Part shown: positions 23,153-35,735 of the stretch, in pieces
Layout of the letters: every line of letters starts with the position of its first letter
Position numbering within the stretch: the stretch's first letter is position 1
DNA from: Sipunculus nudus
Lineage: Eukaryota > Annelida > Sipuncula > Golfingiida > Sipunculidae
DNA length: 64,000 bases
Reading direction: 5' to 3'
Assembly (NCBI GenBank): GCA_026874595.1
Contig: CM049321.1
Coordinates: forward strand, 6,128,979-6,192,978
Notes under the pieces: generated by a model
Seen by the model: the letters and a program-made list of their open reading frames with translations, nothing else
What the model was told of the DNA's origin: nothing
Database searches by the model: none
Made by a program: the position numbers and the translations under genes

Positions 23153-24829
23153 ACAAATAGGTGAGAAAAACGTGGATTCAAGCTTGTCAGGTGTGTAAAT
23201 ATCAGTAGCTTTTATCACATATGTACCTGTACATATGTTATGAATGGTTCAATTATCGATAGAAAACATGGATAAATTTCTTATTAATATATGACAGTCA
23301 TCTTGCTCTTTGTTTGCTGGGAAAATGTGAGCTCAACAAGGATATCTCGTCAAAAACACCAAAGAACCCACCTCCCCTCTTTTATAAGGATTATAGTACA
23401 AAACATTTTACAATTTACTGTGATGTGAACAGTTTTGTCGTGTTTTTATTCAATACCAATTCACTTTATCTCATATTATGCAAATTCAGCATTATCATCA
23501 ATGCTGCATTATATTTGCATTAATTTATTAAAAATTGCTTTGCATTATAATTTATAAAATTTATATCAACTGTAAAAAAATTTCCATTGTTTAGTTTGAT
23601 TGTTGTTGTTGGGGAGAGGAGGGCTTCGTCTGGGGGTGGGTTATATACGGGAGCGCTTGTTCGATAAGGTGTTTAATTATTTGGAGGGGTCGACCTTTCA
23701 GCGACGGGGGATTGTCCTGTTGACCTTAAGACCAAAGTCGCCCATTTTAAGCAAATGAAACCTATATGGGCCACCCCCGGCTTTCTTCATGACAAATATA
23801 TTGTTAAACTCAAGAGTATGCAGGAGTATAAGAATAAAGGTATGGGGGTTGTTAAGGGAGGAGAGTAAGGGTGTCCCCCTGATATGGTGTTCATACATTT
23901 TGAAATATAAGCTTTAAAGGCGCATTATGGGGTGTTTTAAAATACGGCTTGCTTTTCGGTATTAAGCACAAAGTGTACTATATCCCACATTTTCCAGGCC
24001 TATCTAAAGTATATTCATCAAAAGGTCATGCCACTGAACTTGGCCGTTTAACATTTCTCCTACAGCAATTTGTTATTTTATTGTGTGGAGAAAGATCTGC
24101 TATCACATGTGGATTCGTCATGTTTGGAATTTGTAAATATTTACCATGTGCCATAAAATACACATCACTATTTCCATCAATGGTCTCCAATGGTATATGG
24201 TGTTGAAGTGCAAAATGCTACTTCTGAATGTGCTTGGCAACCACCGCATCCAAGACGTGAGTGAAAATAACATGAAAGCTATCAGCAAACAGTTATCTTG
24301 TCGGCTGAAATCATTCCCCTTTTGGTTTCATTCTACTTGTTTATTTAACAACTGCTTATTAACAGTTTTGAGTTTCCTGGGCTCCATAGGACGGGCATCA
24401 TAAACAGTAGTTAAACAACCTATCCTTTCTCATTCTGTAAACGCTTCAATTCTAGCTAGATAAATATATACTTGTTTGTTTAGAGTAAAATTCATATGGT
24501 ATAACAGCCTCCATATGTGACATTTTCAGGTTATTAATCTACCTTACTTGTTGGTTATTCTCAGCGTGTGCAGAACATATACTGTAAAGCGTCGATTATC
24601 CGGCCATTTCGGGGGTAAGGTTTTTATTCGAATTAGCAATCAAGGCCCATAATCTGTAATGAGACTCTCTGCTTGATGAGGATTTAGGGGATTCCATAAG
24701 ATACTTTTGATCTGCAATTATAATTATAATTAATTCTTTTGGATATCAGGTCTTTAACAAAGGTAGTCGAAATCACGAAATCACCTCTTTAAAGGTATAT
24801 TGAAGACATATGAAAAAAATCTGATTCAC

Positions 24830-27360
24830 TGTGAGGCTCTGTTCAGGGGATATGCAATAATTGTATGGAAAAGAACTACACTAGGTTTTCCGGCGATTCA
24901 TGACTAATTATTTTTGTACCGCACGCTCAGAGCGTGTCGCACTCATCAGATGTTATAGCCTAATAGTGCTCTATCAGTTGCGGGGGTCTATTGTAAAGTC
25001 CACGGGGATAAGGTTTATCTGTGTGATTTTACCCTTCTTTGTTGAAGGCCGGTATTTGGTATTTTAACTGGTCCGAGTGCTGGTGCTGCGTTTAAGATAA
25101 CCCAAGATTAATATTATGCTTATCTGGTCGTTGTCGCTTGTTTGTCTTGTTGTTATAGGCTTTGCAGCAGGAATTTATGTGCGTGTTTCCATGATGTCAC
25201 AAGTTCATTTCTTTTGTTTAGAGCTGCGAGTTAGAGTTGGTATACGATGAAGTATTTTTCACAATAGCGCAGATTTCATCTTTTTTCCGGAGAGTAGGGT
25301 TTTGAAATTTTGATAAATTTCCATGTTATATGTGGTGCACTTTGTTATCTGTTATTTCCCCTTTTAGTTATTTCCTTAGATCTGTGCTTTGTTTCTGGCT
25401 GCATTCTTGAACGAGGTTTACCGTTATCAATCTTGTTTTAAATAGGTTCTGTGTTGAGCCGACGTATGTCTGGTTTGCTCAATAATTGTTGTGCTCAGTG
25501 GTGACTGTTGCTGAATATAACACTAACTCTGTAAGGCATTGTCCGTGTATAGGGCAGTCGCGGTTATCTTTATGACAAACGAGTAGTGTCATGAATGTTT
25601 TCCCTTGATATTAAATGCCTAATCGGATAGGGAGGTGGGGGAGAAGTGTACATGGTTTTACTATATAATGCCTTAAGGCAATGGCAAGGAAGAAGGAAAG
25701 AACCTTCGGCACAAAAGTCTAATGATGCATTCATTACCTGTGGGCATTGTGGAGATAACCACTTGCTACATTTAAGCACCAAATTAACTTATTAAAGCCC
25801 TTTGACAGGATTTCGACTAGCTTATCAAGGTATACGCTCCCGAGGTAGCGGAAATCTTGCGCTTTGAAGGAAGCTACTGACTTTCTCGCTGACTGCTTTG
25901 ACCGTTTATGTTGCATTTAATCACCAGGTGGTACACAAGGGCCTGATTGCTAAGAAAACTGCTGATGTGACTATCAGCCAACCAAATGCAAGTCAACAAA
26001 CATTCGACAGGCTCCGCTCAGAAACCACGTAAGGGGCAATTTTCTCTGAGCCTGTTGCCTGTTCAAACGGTCGCCGGGGCGATGAGCTGTCACTCAAAAC
26101 GAAATGATCAACATTGGCTTCGTGTATTTCTCGCTTGGCTGGTACACCGTTTTGCTTCCAGCACAGTGTCTCACCTGATTGGACCAAAATACAGTGCTCC
26201 CCTCTGATGTAGAAATTCAGGATTCAAGGTCATAACAAATAGCGCTTACGATATAGGTAGTTGGTAGCGCAGTGCAAAGAGCGTAGTCAAATACCCAAAT
26301 AGGAACTGAATTATAATATATGTTTCTTGTCACATTTTTTCAACTTCTTTTAACTAAAAAAAGTAATATTATTCACTAATAAAATATTGCATATATTATA
26401 AGCACCCTGGATGTTGTCCTTGCAAAATAAAGATTGTGGTAATTGAGTTGGAAAAATAATGTAACCTCAGCAAGCCGAAGTTTGTCAGTGATAGATATCT
26501 TAAGAACCACGCTACTTTTCACTTGTATACTCGTATTTACATATTGCCCAGAGGAGGGGCATGAAGTTACGGAAGAGGGTTGCCGTGGATATAGGGTTTC
26601 GGGTGCAGGATACCCGCTGGCCAAAGAATGCATACAAATATGTATGAGTCTAGAACTAGAATATAGTCAACAACTCTAGAAGACTCAAAGCAAAATAAAT
26701 TGTTATTTATTATTTTTTTGTTGGAAGGCATGATTCATTATGTTCAGTTTCTTGGTATTTACAAAACAAGTTTAGAAATAACGACCCCGAGACAAAATCT
26801 CTTTTTTATAAAAGTTGTTACCAAAAGATGTAAGTGTAGAGCATACTGAAACTTGTGGTTTCCATGTTAATTTGACTGATATTTTCACCCATGAAAAATT
26901 AATTTTATACAAAAATTTTCTTGGCTATTATTTTGTGTTTAGAAGGTTTGTCTTAAATACTACATAAGCCCTTGCCCCCCCCCCCCCCCCCCGGGCTTCG
27001 CCCCTGCAGAGGTAACTAAGGCAGTATAAAGCCTATGAACATCTCTCATTACGAGGCGTGAGCATTGTTCAGTTATTTTCTTAACATTTTACAGACCTCT
27101 TCCGTGCTGGCACACATAGGTAATCTTTTGCTTCTTTTGTAGCAAACGATGTGAATGAAACTGGTGTCAACATAACAGAATATAACGATACAATAAACAT
27201 TTATACAGATCAGTTTACTTCAATCATGAAAAATGGCAATACTTCCTACTAATGTACATAGAAAAGTACCTACATTTTGTTGACAGTACTCAAAGAAACA
27301 TTTGTAATTAGAGGCCTTACATGTGCAACTGCTTTTTAATTAGATAATTCTGGACTCTGG
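24830..27360. other. Left-arm-only segment containing a Penelope-like fragment
   Basis: The sequences on either side (24.58-24.8 and 27.37 kb onward) are nearly adjacent in the right arm (47.34 and 47.3 kb). This 2.5-kb piece is therefore an insertion on the left or a deletion on the right. A long C-tract is at about 26977-26992. Confidence 0.55.
25150..25650 (-). mobile_element. Decayed Penelope-like GIY-YIG endonuclease domain
   Basis: The minus strand reads DNRDCPIHGQCLT, then a GIY-YIG-like TYVGSTQNLFKTR, then CEKYFIVYQ and LNKRNELVTSW, with several stops and at least one frameshift. Cys-rich leader, YVG core and LNKR(N/S)ELV tail are the order I know from the endonuclease end of Penelope-like elements in marine invertebrates. 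The reverse transcriptase that should precede it was not recognised in 25.65-26.6 kb. Confidence 0.55.
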
Positions 27361-28339
27361 TTAAGGAAAAAGCAGGAAAGATGGTTGTACGCAATGACAG
27401 ACACGCGATAGCACTTCACACTTGATCTTCCTGTAGTTATAATAAGATTTAAAGGGAAAATATTAAATAATGAATAATTATTATGACCGGGTTCCAACAT
27501 ATTTCTTTTGCTGTATGGAAATATTTCTCTTTTAACAGTTAGTCATCGAGCAGATATGCAGGGTGACGGATTTTGGATCTTTGGTATATGAGACCAAATT
27601 AGAAATATATTTAAAAAAATCTGTTAATCCATTAACGACTTACTTTTAACGCCTTTCATTAATCCCGGCCAATTTAGACGTCTCATTTTTCAATAGAAAC
27701 ATTTTATATACAGTTATCATTATTAGGCACGTTCAACAATATCGCAATTTGTACGCAATATGCATATCGCCCTTTCGTAAAAAGAGATATGCAGATAATA
27801 TCTCACACCCGTAAAAACATGTAACCTAAGGTGGTTGGAAACATATGAGTGGAATTTTAAATATCGATAGTTGCAAAATGCCCGGAACTTTTGCAAAATG
27901 CAAAAAAAAAAACTTTGTTTCAGAAAGCTTGGTTAAAGGTTTTTGCATTTTATGCTCCCGCATGTAATAAACACGTGGATATAAAAAAGGCCACCAGCCA
28001 GTGTAAGGAGGGATCGGCGATTACAGATCTGTTTTTTTTATAAAATGGTCAAAGTTGTATTTTAAGTTAACACCATACGATATCTGGATAGTCTGTTTCA
28101 AAGAATAAAATTGAGTGCTTTTAAATTTATATGTTCAAATGATCCTAATCAAGTAAAACACAGTACAACTAATATTTAAAAATTACTTTCTGGCCGTTGT
28201 ATATCACCTTTCGATGCCAATACATCGGTTTTATTGGACATTCAACCATATTTTATAGCTTCTCTTTTTATTCATTTTTTCCTTCAATGATAATAATTCC
28301 CATAATCAACATTTCTCAACAGCAAATAACACATGCATT

Positions 28340-28760
28340 CACGGGATGAGCAGTGAGGGGCTTATAATGATCGACCCCGACGGTCTGTCTGCCCGTCCGT
28401 CAATGCTAAAAACAATGTTTTAAACATTTTATTTTAGTGAACGTATAACTATTATGACAGTGGTAAAAGTAAAGTCGGCGCTCGAACTGATCACGCTTAA
28501 TCCTAACTCAGCCGGATCCGCATCAGCTCCCTCAAAATCTTTTTGTGTTTGTTCCGGGATTGTAAGGCGAAAGTAGAAAATACCGATAGACATGAAGAAG
28601 CGATAGACTCGAGAATGTCACAAAGATACAAGCGATTCATGACGCCTCCCCAGGTCAGCCCTAGGCCGCCAGGCACCGGGTCCAACAGGCGAAGTCGGAC
28701 GAGCAAGCAAAGCAGCAGCAACCACTCCCACTCCGAGCAGAAACCTGTACATCCCTTAAC
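28340..28760. repeat. Conserved block near the inner end of the left arm
   Basis: A GC-rich segment matching 45.70-46.10 kb in reverse complement. One aligned frame (plus here, minus there) shares TDRHEEA, LFR and RP.QVS-like pieces, but stops and frameshifts differ between copies. It may be a decayed exon or a dispersed repeat; the product is not recognised. Confidence 0.5.
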
Positions 28761-28914
28761 CTGCACGCAACAGCGTAGTCCGGCCTGGAACTCTTGTGAA
28801 CATTAAGCGAAGTATCATTATTTTCTTCATCATCTAGTATATTCTATACGGCAGTTTTTACTTATGAGTCTCTAGGCGTAATTACTAATGATTTGGTCAC
28901 TGACGAATATATAG

Positions 28915-28915
<1 letters not shown>

Positions 28916-28951
<36 letters not shown>
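28916..28951. repeat. (TA)n microsatellite
   Basis: A TA run of about 36 bases near the inner end of the left arm. Confidence 0.95.
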
Positions 28952-28955
<4 letters not shown>

Positions 28956-30292
28956 TAAATGATTTTTATTTCATGTTTTATTTTCCATGTGGTTAGTGAT
29001 ATTTATAAAATATACTCCTATACATCTAATAACCCTGGAAAATGAACCTGATGGATCCTCTGACACTGTTAGGATTTGGAGACACTTGAATATTTTACAG
29101 ATAGTTTTAATGTTTTCAATTTTAAATCAAACATATAATACAAGACAGGATCATCTTAAGAACGGATCCGTCCCAACGTGGATTGTGGACAAGTAACCCC
29201 TCGGCATATAGCATGAGTCTAATAATGACATTTGTTGGACATATTGGGAGTCTTGTGTTGCCTTCAAAGGGTCCGACGGGAAGCGCCTAATTAGTTAATC
29301 TTTGACGTGCGTCGTTAATCGGCATCGGAACATAAAAAATGGGTAAACATGGAGCCGGTCAGTAGATCGATCACATATAAGACCATTGTTTCATCTTAAT
29401 AACCCGTATTTTCTTAATTCTTCTCCGAGACCACCGGACATAGCCATGCTCTAAATTTTGCCTGATCACCTGAAATATGACAACACAGTTAACTTTAATA
29501 TGTTTCCAAAAATATAGACAGAAAGTGGACAATTGACCAAGGAGGCTCAACAGCTCATCAAAATTCACCCAAATCATTTACAAAATTTCATTTATATATA
29601 AATATATATATATATAATTGAGGACATGATTAAAGTTTTTATTTAAAACACCATCTCTTTCTAAACCATGCTCTGTGAATATGTTAAATATTCTCTGGAA
29701 ACACAGAAGAAATTCAATGTTCCGTTGGTTAAAAAATGTCTCAGTGGTACATGTTTTTTTAATAAAACATCACATATGAGATATTTTCCTTCAACAAGAT
29801 TAACGTCAATTTTGTCATATATTAATACTTATGATAATGCCTCACTTCTTTGCATGTTTAATATGTTACATATCACATATCACACATGTATTGTGACATG
29901 CTTCGTTTTAGAGCCAAAACTACAATATTTGCCCTTCAAGTCTGCGTTTAATTCATTTTACAAAAAAAATATCTAGCATAGACAAATGTTAAGTTTGTAC
30001 ACATTTCAAGTCGTTAGTTCAAGATGCAGCGGCTCAAATTGTATGCAAAAATATTTCATAGATAATGGATCATAAATTAAACCAGTCACTGGACAGAAAA
30101 ATTGTGCAGTGGTAACAGTTTTACAAAAAAAAGAACCTTTTTAGAATGATTGCCTTAAAATTCCGAAAAACCAATAAGTAATTGCAAGGAGCTCTTTTGA
30201 TCTCACTGAACAAATATCTTAGAATTGAATGATAACTGATGAATAAAATTGAAAAATGCAGATCAACAACAGTAATCGAATTATAAAGGAAA

Positions 30293-31260
30293 ATATTCGG
30301 TAAGTACACACATTTTAATGTCATTCTGATGCAGTAGTACAAATATATGGTAATCTGTTTATTATTTATATGTCAGTGCTGACAAATGGTTTTACTTAGA
30401 ATCAACTCAAATATATGTTTTCTGCATGTTTTATTGATCACAGCAGTTCTGAATGCACCGTACTGGCAGAGTCTTGCCTCCCATAAAACCATAAAGCCGG
30501 TTTTCCTTGTACGCTGAAATGTCATCGCAGGCAGAATGGACATGCTGAACAGCTTTTTCATGTGCATTTTCTACTGGCTGATTCCGGACTGCTGTTTAAA
30601 TAAGTAATTGACTAAATCGTACTTTATATTAAAACTAACAGCAGCAGCATGATGTCATTAGATCAAAGTGTACACTTTTGATTTCCGTTTGATTTAATTT
30701 TTATCTGGCCAACAAGCTCTGTCATTTCAACAAGGAATATAAATGTCTCACTCACACTTCCAGTATTTGCATATTTTGGAAATGACCAAAAGACCGGTGT
30801 GAGTAATAGGTTAAGTATCTTTAAAAAATGGATAAGTAACATATCATTATCAGTACAGTAGACCTCCTCGGTACACTACAGATATTTATATGCATAGTGT
30901 TCATTGTTTACATCCTATGAGAGGTTGTGGTTATGGGGCCATCATTTCTTCTGATATATAAGTTCTAGGTTCCCTGTAGGTAGTAGCTACCACTCAGTCC
31001 CGTCTTCATTGAGATTGGTTTCAGTTGCTGAGCCCATTTGAGTGACTCCGATACATCTTTTATGCTACATTTCTCTAGCTCGTCTTGCTCTGTTTCAGTA
31101 TCTTAATTATGATCACTGCTTGTGGGTTCGATGGCCTCCTGAATCAGGTCTCGGTCCGAGTTGTCAGACATACTATTTGCGTGTGGTGTTCATATGGTCA
31201 TACAAGCACAAAGAAAGATAAAAAATCAACAGTTTGGCAATATTTTTAAGAACATGAATG
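30293..31260. repeat. Tandem repeat unit, copy 1 (full length)
   Basis: The unit starts AAATATTCGGTAAGTACACAC and ends in a gataaaaaatcaacagtttgg block. Copy 2 (31421-32122) is near identical but lacks the part equivalent to 30952-31211. The minus strand carries a 64-codon frame (30567-30373) repeated with one change in copy 2. A minus-strand frame at 31170-30970 (MSDNSDRDLIQEAIEP, then one stop, then KCSIKDV) looks like decayed coding sequence. Confidence 0.88.
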
Positions 31261-31420
31261 GTTTGAGATATATCTACCCAAAAGTAAACCCATTTAACGG
31301 GCATATGCTACAGACAAATCAAATGGAATAATTTCCTGGAATTAGGGAGGGAGCTTTGTTAACGGTGATACTTGTATACAGTGAAAGTATTATGCTTGGT
31401 GATTTTAATAACAATGATCA

Positions 31421-32122
31421 AATATTCGGTAAGTACACACATTTAAATGTCATTCTGATGCAGTAGTACAAATAAATGGTAATCTGTTTATTATTTATAT
31501 GTCAGTGCTGACGAATGGTTTTACTTAGAATCAACTCAAATATATGTTTTCTGCATGTTTTATTGATCACAGCAGTTCTGAATGCACCGTACTGGCAGAG
31601 TCTTGCCTCCCATAAAACCATAAAGCCGGTTTTCCTTGTACGCTGAAATGTCATCGCAGGCAGAATGGACATGCTGAACAGCTTTTTCATGTGCATTTTC
31701 TACTGGCTGATTCCGGACTGCTGTTTAAATAAGTAATTGACTAAATCGTACTTTATATTAAAACTAACAGCAGCAGCATGATGTCATTAGATCAAAGTGT
31801 ACACTTTTGATTTCCGTTTGATTTAATTTTTATCTGGCCAACAAGCTCTGTCATTTCAACAAGGAATATAAATGTCTCACTCACACTTCCAGTATTTGCA
31901 TATTTGGAAATGACCAAAAGACCGGTGTGAGTAATAGGTTAAGTATCTTTAAAAAATGGATAAGTAACATATCATTATCAGTACAGTACAACTCCTCGGT
32001 ACACTACAGATATTTATATGCATAGTGTTCATTGTTTACATCCTCTGAGAGTTTGTGGTTATGGGGCCATCATTAAGAAAGATAAAAAATCAACAGTTTG
32101 GCAATATTTTTAAGAACATAAA
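31421..32122. repeat. Tandem repeat unit, copy 2 (internally deleted)
   Basis: Near identical to copy 1 over about 650 bases. It then jumps (at 32074/32075) straight to the sequence at 31212, so about 260 bases are missing. The very high identity implies a recent local duplication. Confidence 0.88.
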
Positions 32123-32939
32123 TGTAGTGATACTATTAAATCTTGATATTAACTTTGGATTACATACGATGTTGGATAATTGACAAATGAACCTACAAGA
32201 ATCAAAGCCATACTTGGCGTTATTATTGTTTCTGACATAAACGTCCAATTAGGCAGGAGTCAAACAAGTTATTTAGTGATGGTGATCTCATATTTTGCAC
32301 AAAAATATTCAGAAAGCGAATTATTCACATAATTAAAGTTAAACCTAGACCACTGAAAAAACTACTTCACTCTGCAGAGATTTTTTAAAGCGAACTAGAA
32401 AAACTAAGGTGGTCTTAGGTTACTATTTGTAAGGAAGTTGAAAAAGCATGGTCACTTTTTAAACAGTAAGTAAAATATAATGAACAAGACGGCAACTTTA
32501 AAACATGTTCGAACTAGAATAGTTAATAGAGCACTCAGATAAGTTATTTTTTAAATATTTTTTTATATCTTCCTCTCTCTTAACAAAACAGGATGTTGAC
32601 ACATTTTTAAAATTTTTTTTTAATTGTTAGATGATGATTATAATAAAGTTGAATAATTATGATAATAATTGTATATACTAAGCAAAAAAATAATTATACT
32701 TTATTGCTTCGTGTCCTTGAAAGGTGTCACTCGTCCACCAACAGGTGACGTTGTCCAGGTCTACTGTAAAACAGCGCACTACGCCCCTGTGTAAACAAAT
32801 ATGCAATGGCCCCCCCCCCCCAAAAAAAACAAAAAACTAAAGCGCATTCCGGGTTATATACGCATAGATCGCTCTCAAAATTAATTCAAATGTTCTTTGT
32901 GTCATTCAAGAATTTATCCTGACAAAAACGCCGCTAGGG

Positions 32940-34140
32940 GGCTTGGTGGAGTTAATCTAATAAAACCATGGATTACAGATGAAATTCCGCCCTTGATAAA
33001 ACTCAGGGATAACATGCTAACCAATTACAAGAATAGTGTTGAGGCAGAATTGCACACAAAGTTTGTAAGCTGAGTAACATGGTATAGATAAAAGTTAAAA
33101 AACAGGAACAGAGATACTTATCCAGTTAGATAAATGAGTACAATAGATGGAAGAAAGCAATGGAAAAAAGTATAGAAAAAGGGTATAAAATTTGCAAAAG
33201 TCATACCATTACATGAAAAAAGTAGGTTGGATAAAAATAATTATAGGCCATTGTCAATTTGATTTTTTAGTTCAAAAGTACTGGAAAAGACTATTTATGA
33301 ACAATTTGAAATTTATTTTTAAATTATAACCTAATATAACCACTTCAATCAAGATTTCATCATTTACATTCAAAATATAAATTCCTTACTTATCATGCAG
33401 GTTAGAAACTGATATTGTACAAAAAGTTGGAGGCTATAGGAATAGAAAAGATATATGTATGTTGGTTTACCTCGTATCTAACAAATAGGGGGCAAATTAT
33501 TAATGTAAATAGCTGCACATCAGAGGTGTACCACAGGGATCACAAGGTTTAAGCAAATGTATAGATATTCCACATTTCTTGATGAACAAACCAAAACAAA
33601 TACTGAGATATTGTCGAATAAGTGTCATTTAAATTATTCATGGAATAGCTAAAATTCATCACTAACAACTGGTTTAAACAGGGAATTACCAGTATGGCAA
33701 AACAAAATCATAAGATTGGTATTGAACAAGGACAGGAGGTCCCATGTGGTGTTTCATGAATTTTGTTAAGTCGGGTAGTTGAATGTAGAAATGGACTTAC
33801 TTAGCTGCAATTAAATAACATGTTTAACATGAGCATACACCATTATATCTCCAAGTTCAATTGATTATGTAAAAAAATCATACTTATATGCAATAAGATT
33901 GTTATTATAATCAGTTAAATTACTAAGAGTTAGTGCAGCTGGTAGTCAGACTTTCTTTTTCGCGTGTATTAAATTATGGAACTATTTGCCTGTTGACCTT
34001 TAGTCTAAAAACACCAGTTCTAGCTACGATTGATGAGTATTCAGGCAAAAGGAAAGTCTGGATATGTGTTTTAAACTTTATAATGTCAACATCTGTTATA
34101 TTTCTAAGGCTATCTGTTTGGATTTTTTTATTGTTTACTT
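32940..34140 (+). mobile_element. Dead LINE reverse-transcriptase fragment, CR1/Jockey-like
   Basis: Fragments in order on the plus strand: KPWITDEI and R-N-L-T-N linker (about 32975), LDKNNYRPLSI then SSKVLEKTIY (about 33230-33290), EAIGIEKIY..WFTSYLTNRGQIINVNS (about 33435-33510), GVPQGS (about 33530), IRLVLNKDRRSHV (about 33710) and KLWNYLPVDL (about 33970). These are consecutive landmarks of LINE reverse transcriptases. Frameshifts and stops between them, and the missing YxDD region, show it is inactive. No endonuclease or tail was seen. Confidence 0.65.
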
Positions 34141-34554
34141 GACAAGCTAAGGCTTTTTATGTACTTTCAATTACTCAAGGCAGTAATTATTAATAACATT
34201 AATGATTCATAATTTATTATTTAAAGGTGATATTTCTCCAAATATCGATAAAATGTTTTGGTACCTATCAAGTCAGGTGTAAAATTGTATGGTTGATATT
34301 TATAATTTGCTTCTTGCATATCACCTTCGCGCTATATAGACTACAATGAAAATAAGTTTCTATAACTTTTATAAAAATAACTTTTTAGTGCTTTTTGTAA
34401 AATATGTCATTGAATTTGCATATACATATGCTGATTGCTTGAATTAAACTACTACTAAAACTATTCTATTCCCTTCTTCAGCTACAGGGATAGACAAAAG
34501 TGAACTGCATGTTGGCCGATTTTTGAACCATGAACACATCTAGTATACATTAAA

Positions 34555-35735
34555 GCAAATGACCAAAAGGCCTGCGTCTGTTATACGTTGCGTATCTTAA
34601 AACAGAATAAGCCTGAGAACAGTTAACCTCTGGAAACAAGGCCACCCTTTAGACTGTGAAAATGTGGCTTAAATAGAGGAATGGCCTTAAATAGGAAGTG
34701 ACCAAGCGTGAGGATTGGTTTATAACGAAGAAACAAAACATTAATTCAGATGTCTTTTATACAACCAGGAACATATATAAAATAGAATGCAACCATCAGT
34801 TATATATATTTATATATATACATATTAATATAATGTTCACGTTATATTTTAATACATTATGTACACTGTTTACATCCTATGAAAGAAATGTGGCTATGGA
34901 TGACTGTCTGTAACATATCTTTGATTCCACAATTTCCTGCTGATAAGATAGTTCTAGGTTCCCTGCAGTAGTGTAGCATCTACATAGACTCTTATTCATT
35001 CAAAAATTATCAGTTGCTGCACCCAATCCATTGCCTTATGTACATCTTTGATGTTGTTTTTCTCTAGCTTTGCTTTGTTGTCATTATCTGAATTATGACC
35101 ACTGTTTGTCGGTTCGATGGCCTTCTGTTTCAAGTCTGGCTCCCTGTAACAGTCATCCTATTTGCAAAAGTCCCCACAGTGTCAAGGTTTATTGAGACAA
35201 TGATAGGCCCCTGCAAATGCTAGTTCACCTGGCACGGTAAGTCAGCAGTTTTACTGACATTGACCATTTTTTAACCATTTTGTACAATCATGGACGTTAC
35301 CCCAGAGTCACGCCTATTCACCAAACATATGCCTCAATCGGTTGGCAAGTGGTATTGTTTGTATACATGTACACCGCCACGTCACCAATAAATCTCCGCA
35401 AGGTAGTTTCCGTGTTTTTCCTTTTTTTTTACAAAATTTCAAAAGTAAAAAGAAAGTAATATTCTGTATAACCGTTTAGGTTGAAATTAGTGTGAAGAAC
35501 GCGTGCTTTGTATTCCTTAAATGGCTAAATCATTGTTATTTTGACTTTCAAGCCGAGACAGCTCATTTTGGATGTAAAAGCGTGCCGTTAGAAAGAATGT
35601 GTGCAGGCGCTGTATCATTGAATTTCTTTGATATATCTCATGTGTGGGAAATAATTATTTGCGTGCGTTGGTCCTGCGATCATACGGGCACAAAGAAACA
35701 TTGAAGATCAACAGTTTGCCATTGCCTTTGTTTGC
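34555..35735. repeat. Diverged third copy of the 30-32 kb repeat
   Basis: Aligns with 30.78-31.25 kb: gaccaaaagg, tttacatcctatga, gttctaggttccctg, ggttcgatggcc and a later gggcacaaagaaa / atcaacagtttg block (35.68-35.72 kb). The region 35.18-35.65 is extra here. In the minus-strand frame a stop seen in copy 1 is a serine codon here (GHNSDN), so copy 3 preserves part of the ancestral coding frame. Confidence 0.65.

Larger units (their letters stand above)
5930..29560 (+). repeat. Left arm of a large decayed inverted duplication
   Basis: Many segments recur in the same order as the reverse complement in 44.66-60.48 kb. Matched pairs are 5.93/60.48, 6.63-6.86/59.40-59.63, 14.0-14.17/57.73-57.93, 16.9-17.14/54.14-54.37, 19.28-19.59/53.27-53.63, 20.0-20.25/52.55-52.75, 21.56-21.78/52.15-52.37, 23.03-23.15/51.99-52.12, 24.58-24.65/47.47-47.56, 27.37-27.75/46.85-47.3, 28.34-28.76/45.7-46.1 and 29.24-29.55/44.68-44.95. 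Left-only segments include 7.2-13.5, 20.34-21.52, 21.8-23.0 and 24.83-27.36 kb. The outer break is near 5.9 kb and the inner one near 29.6 kb. Confidence 0.88.
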
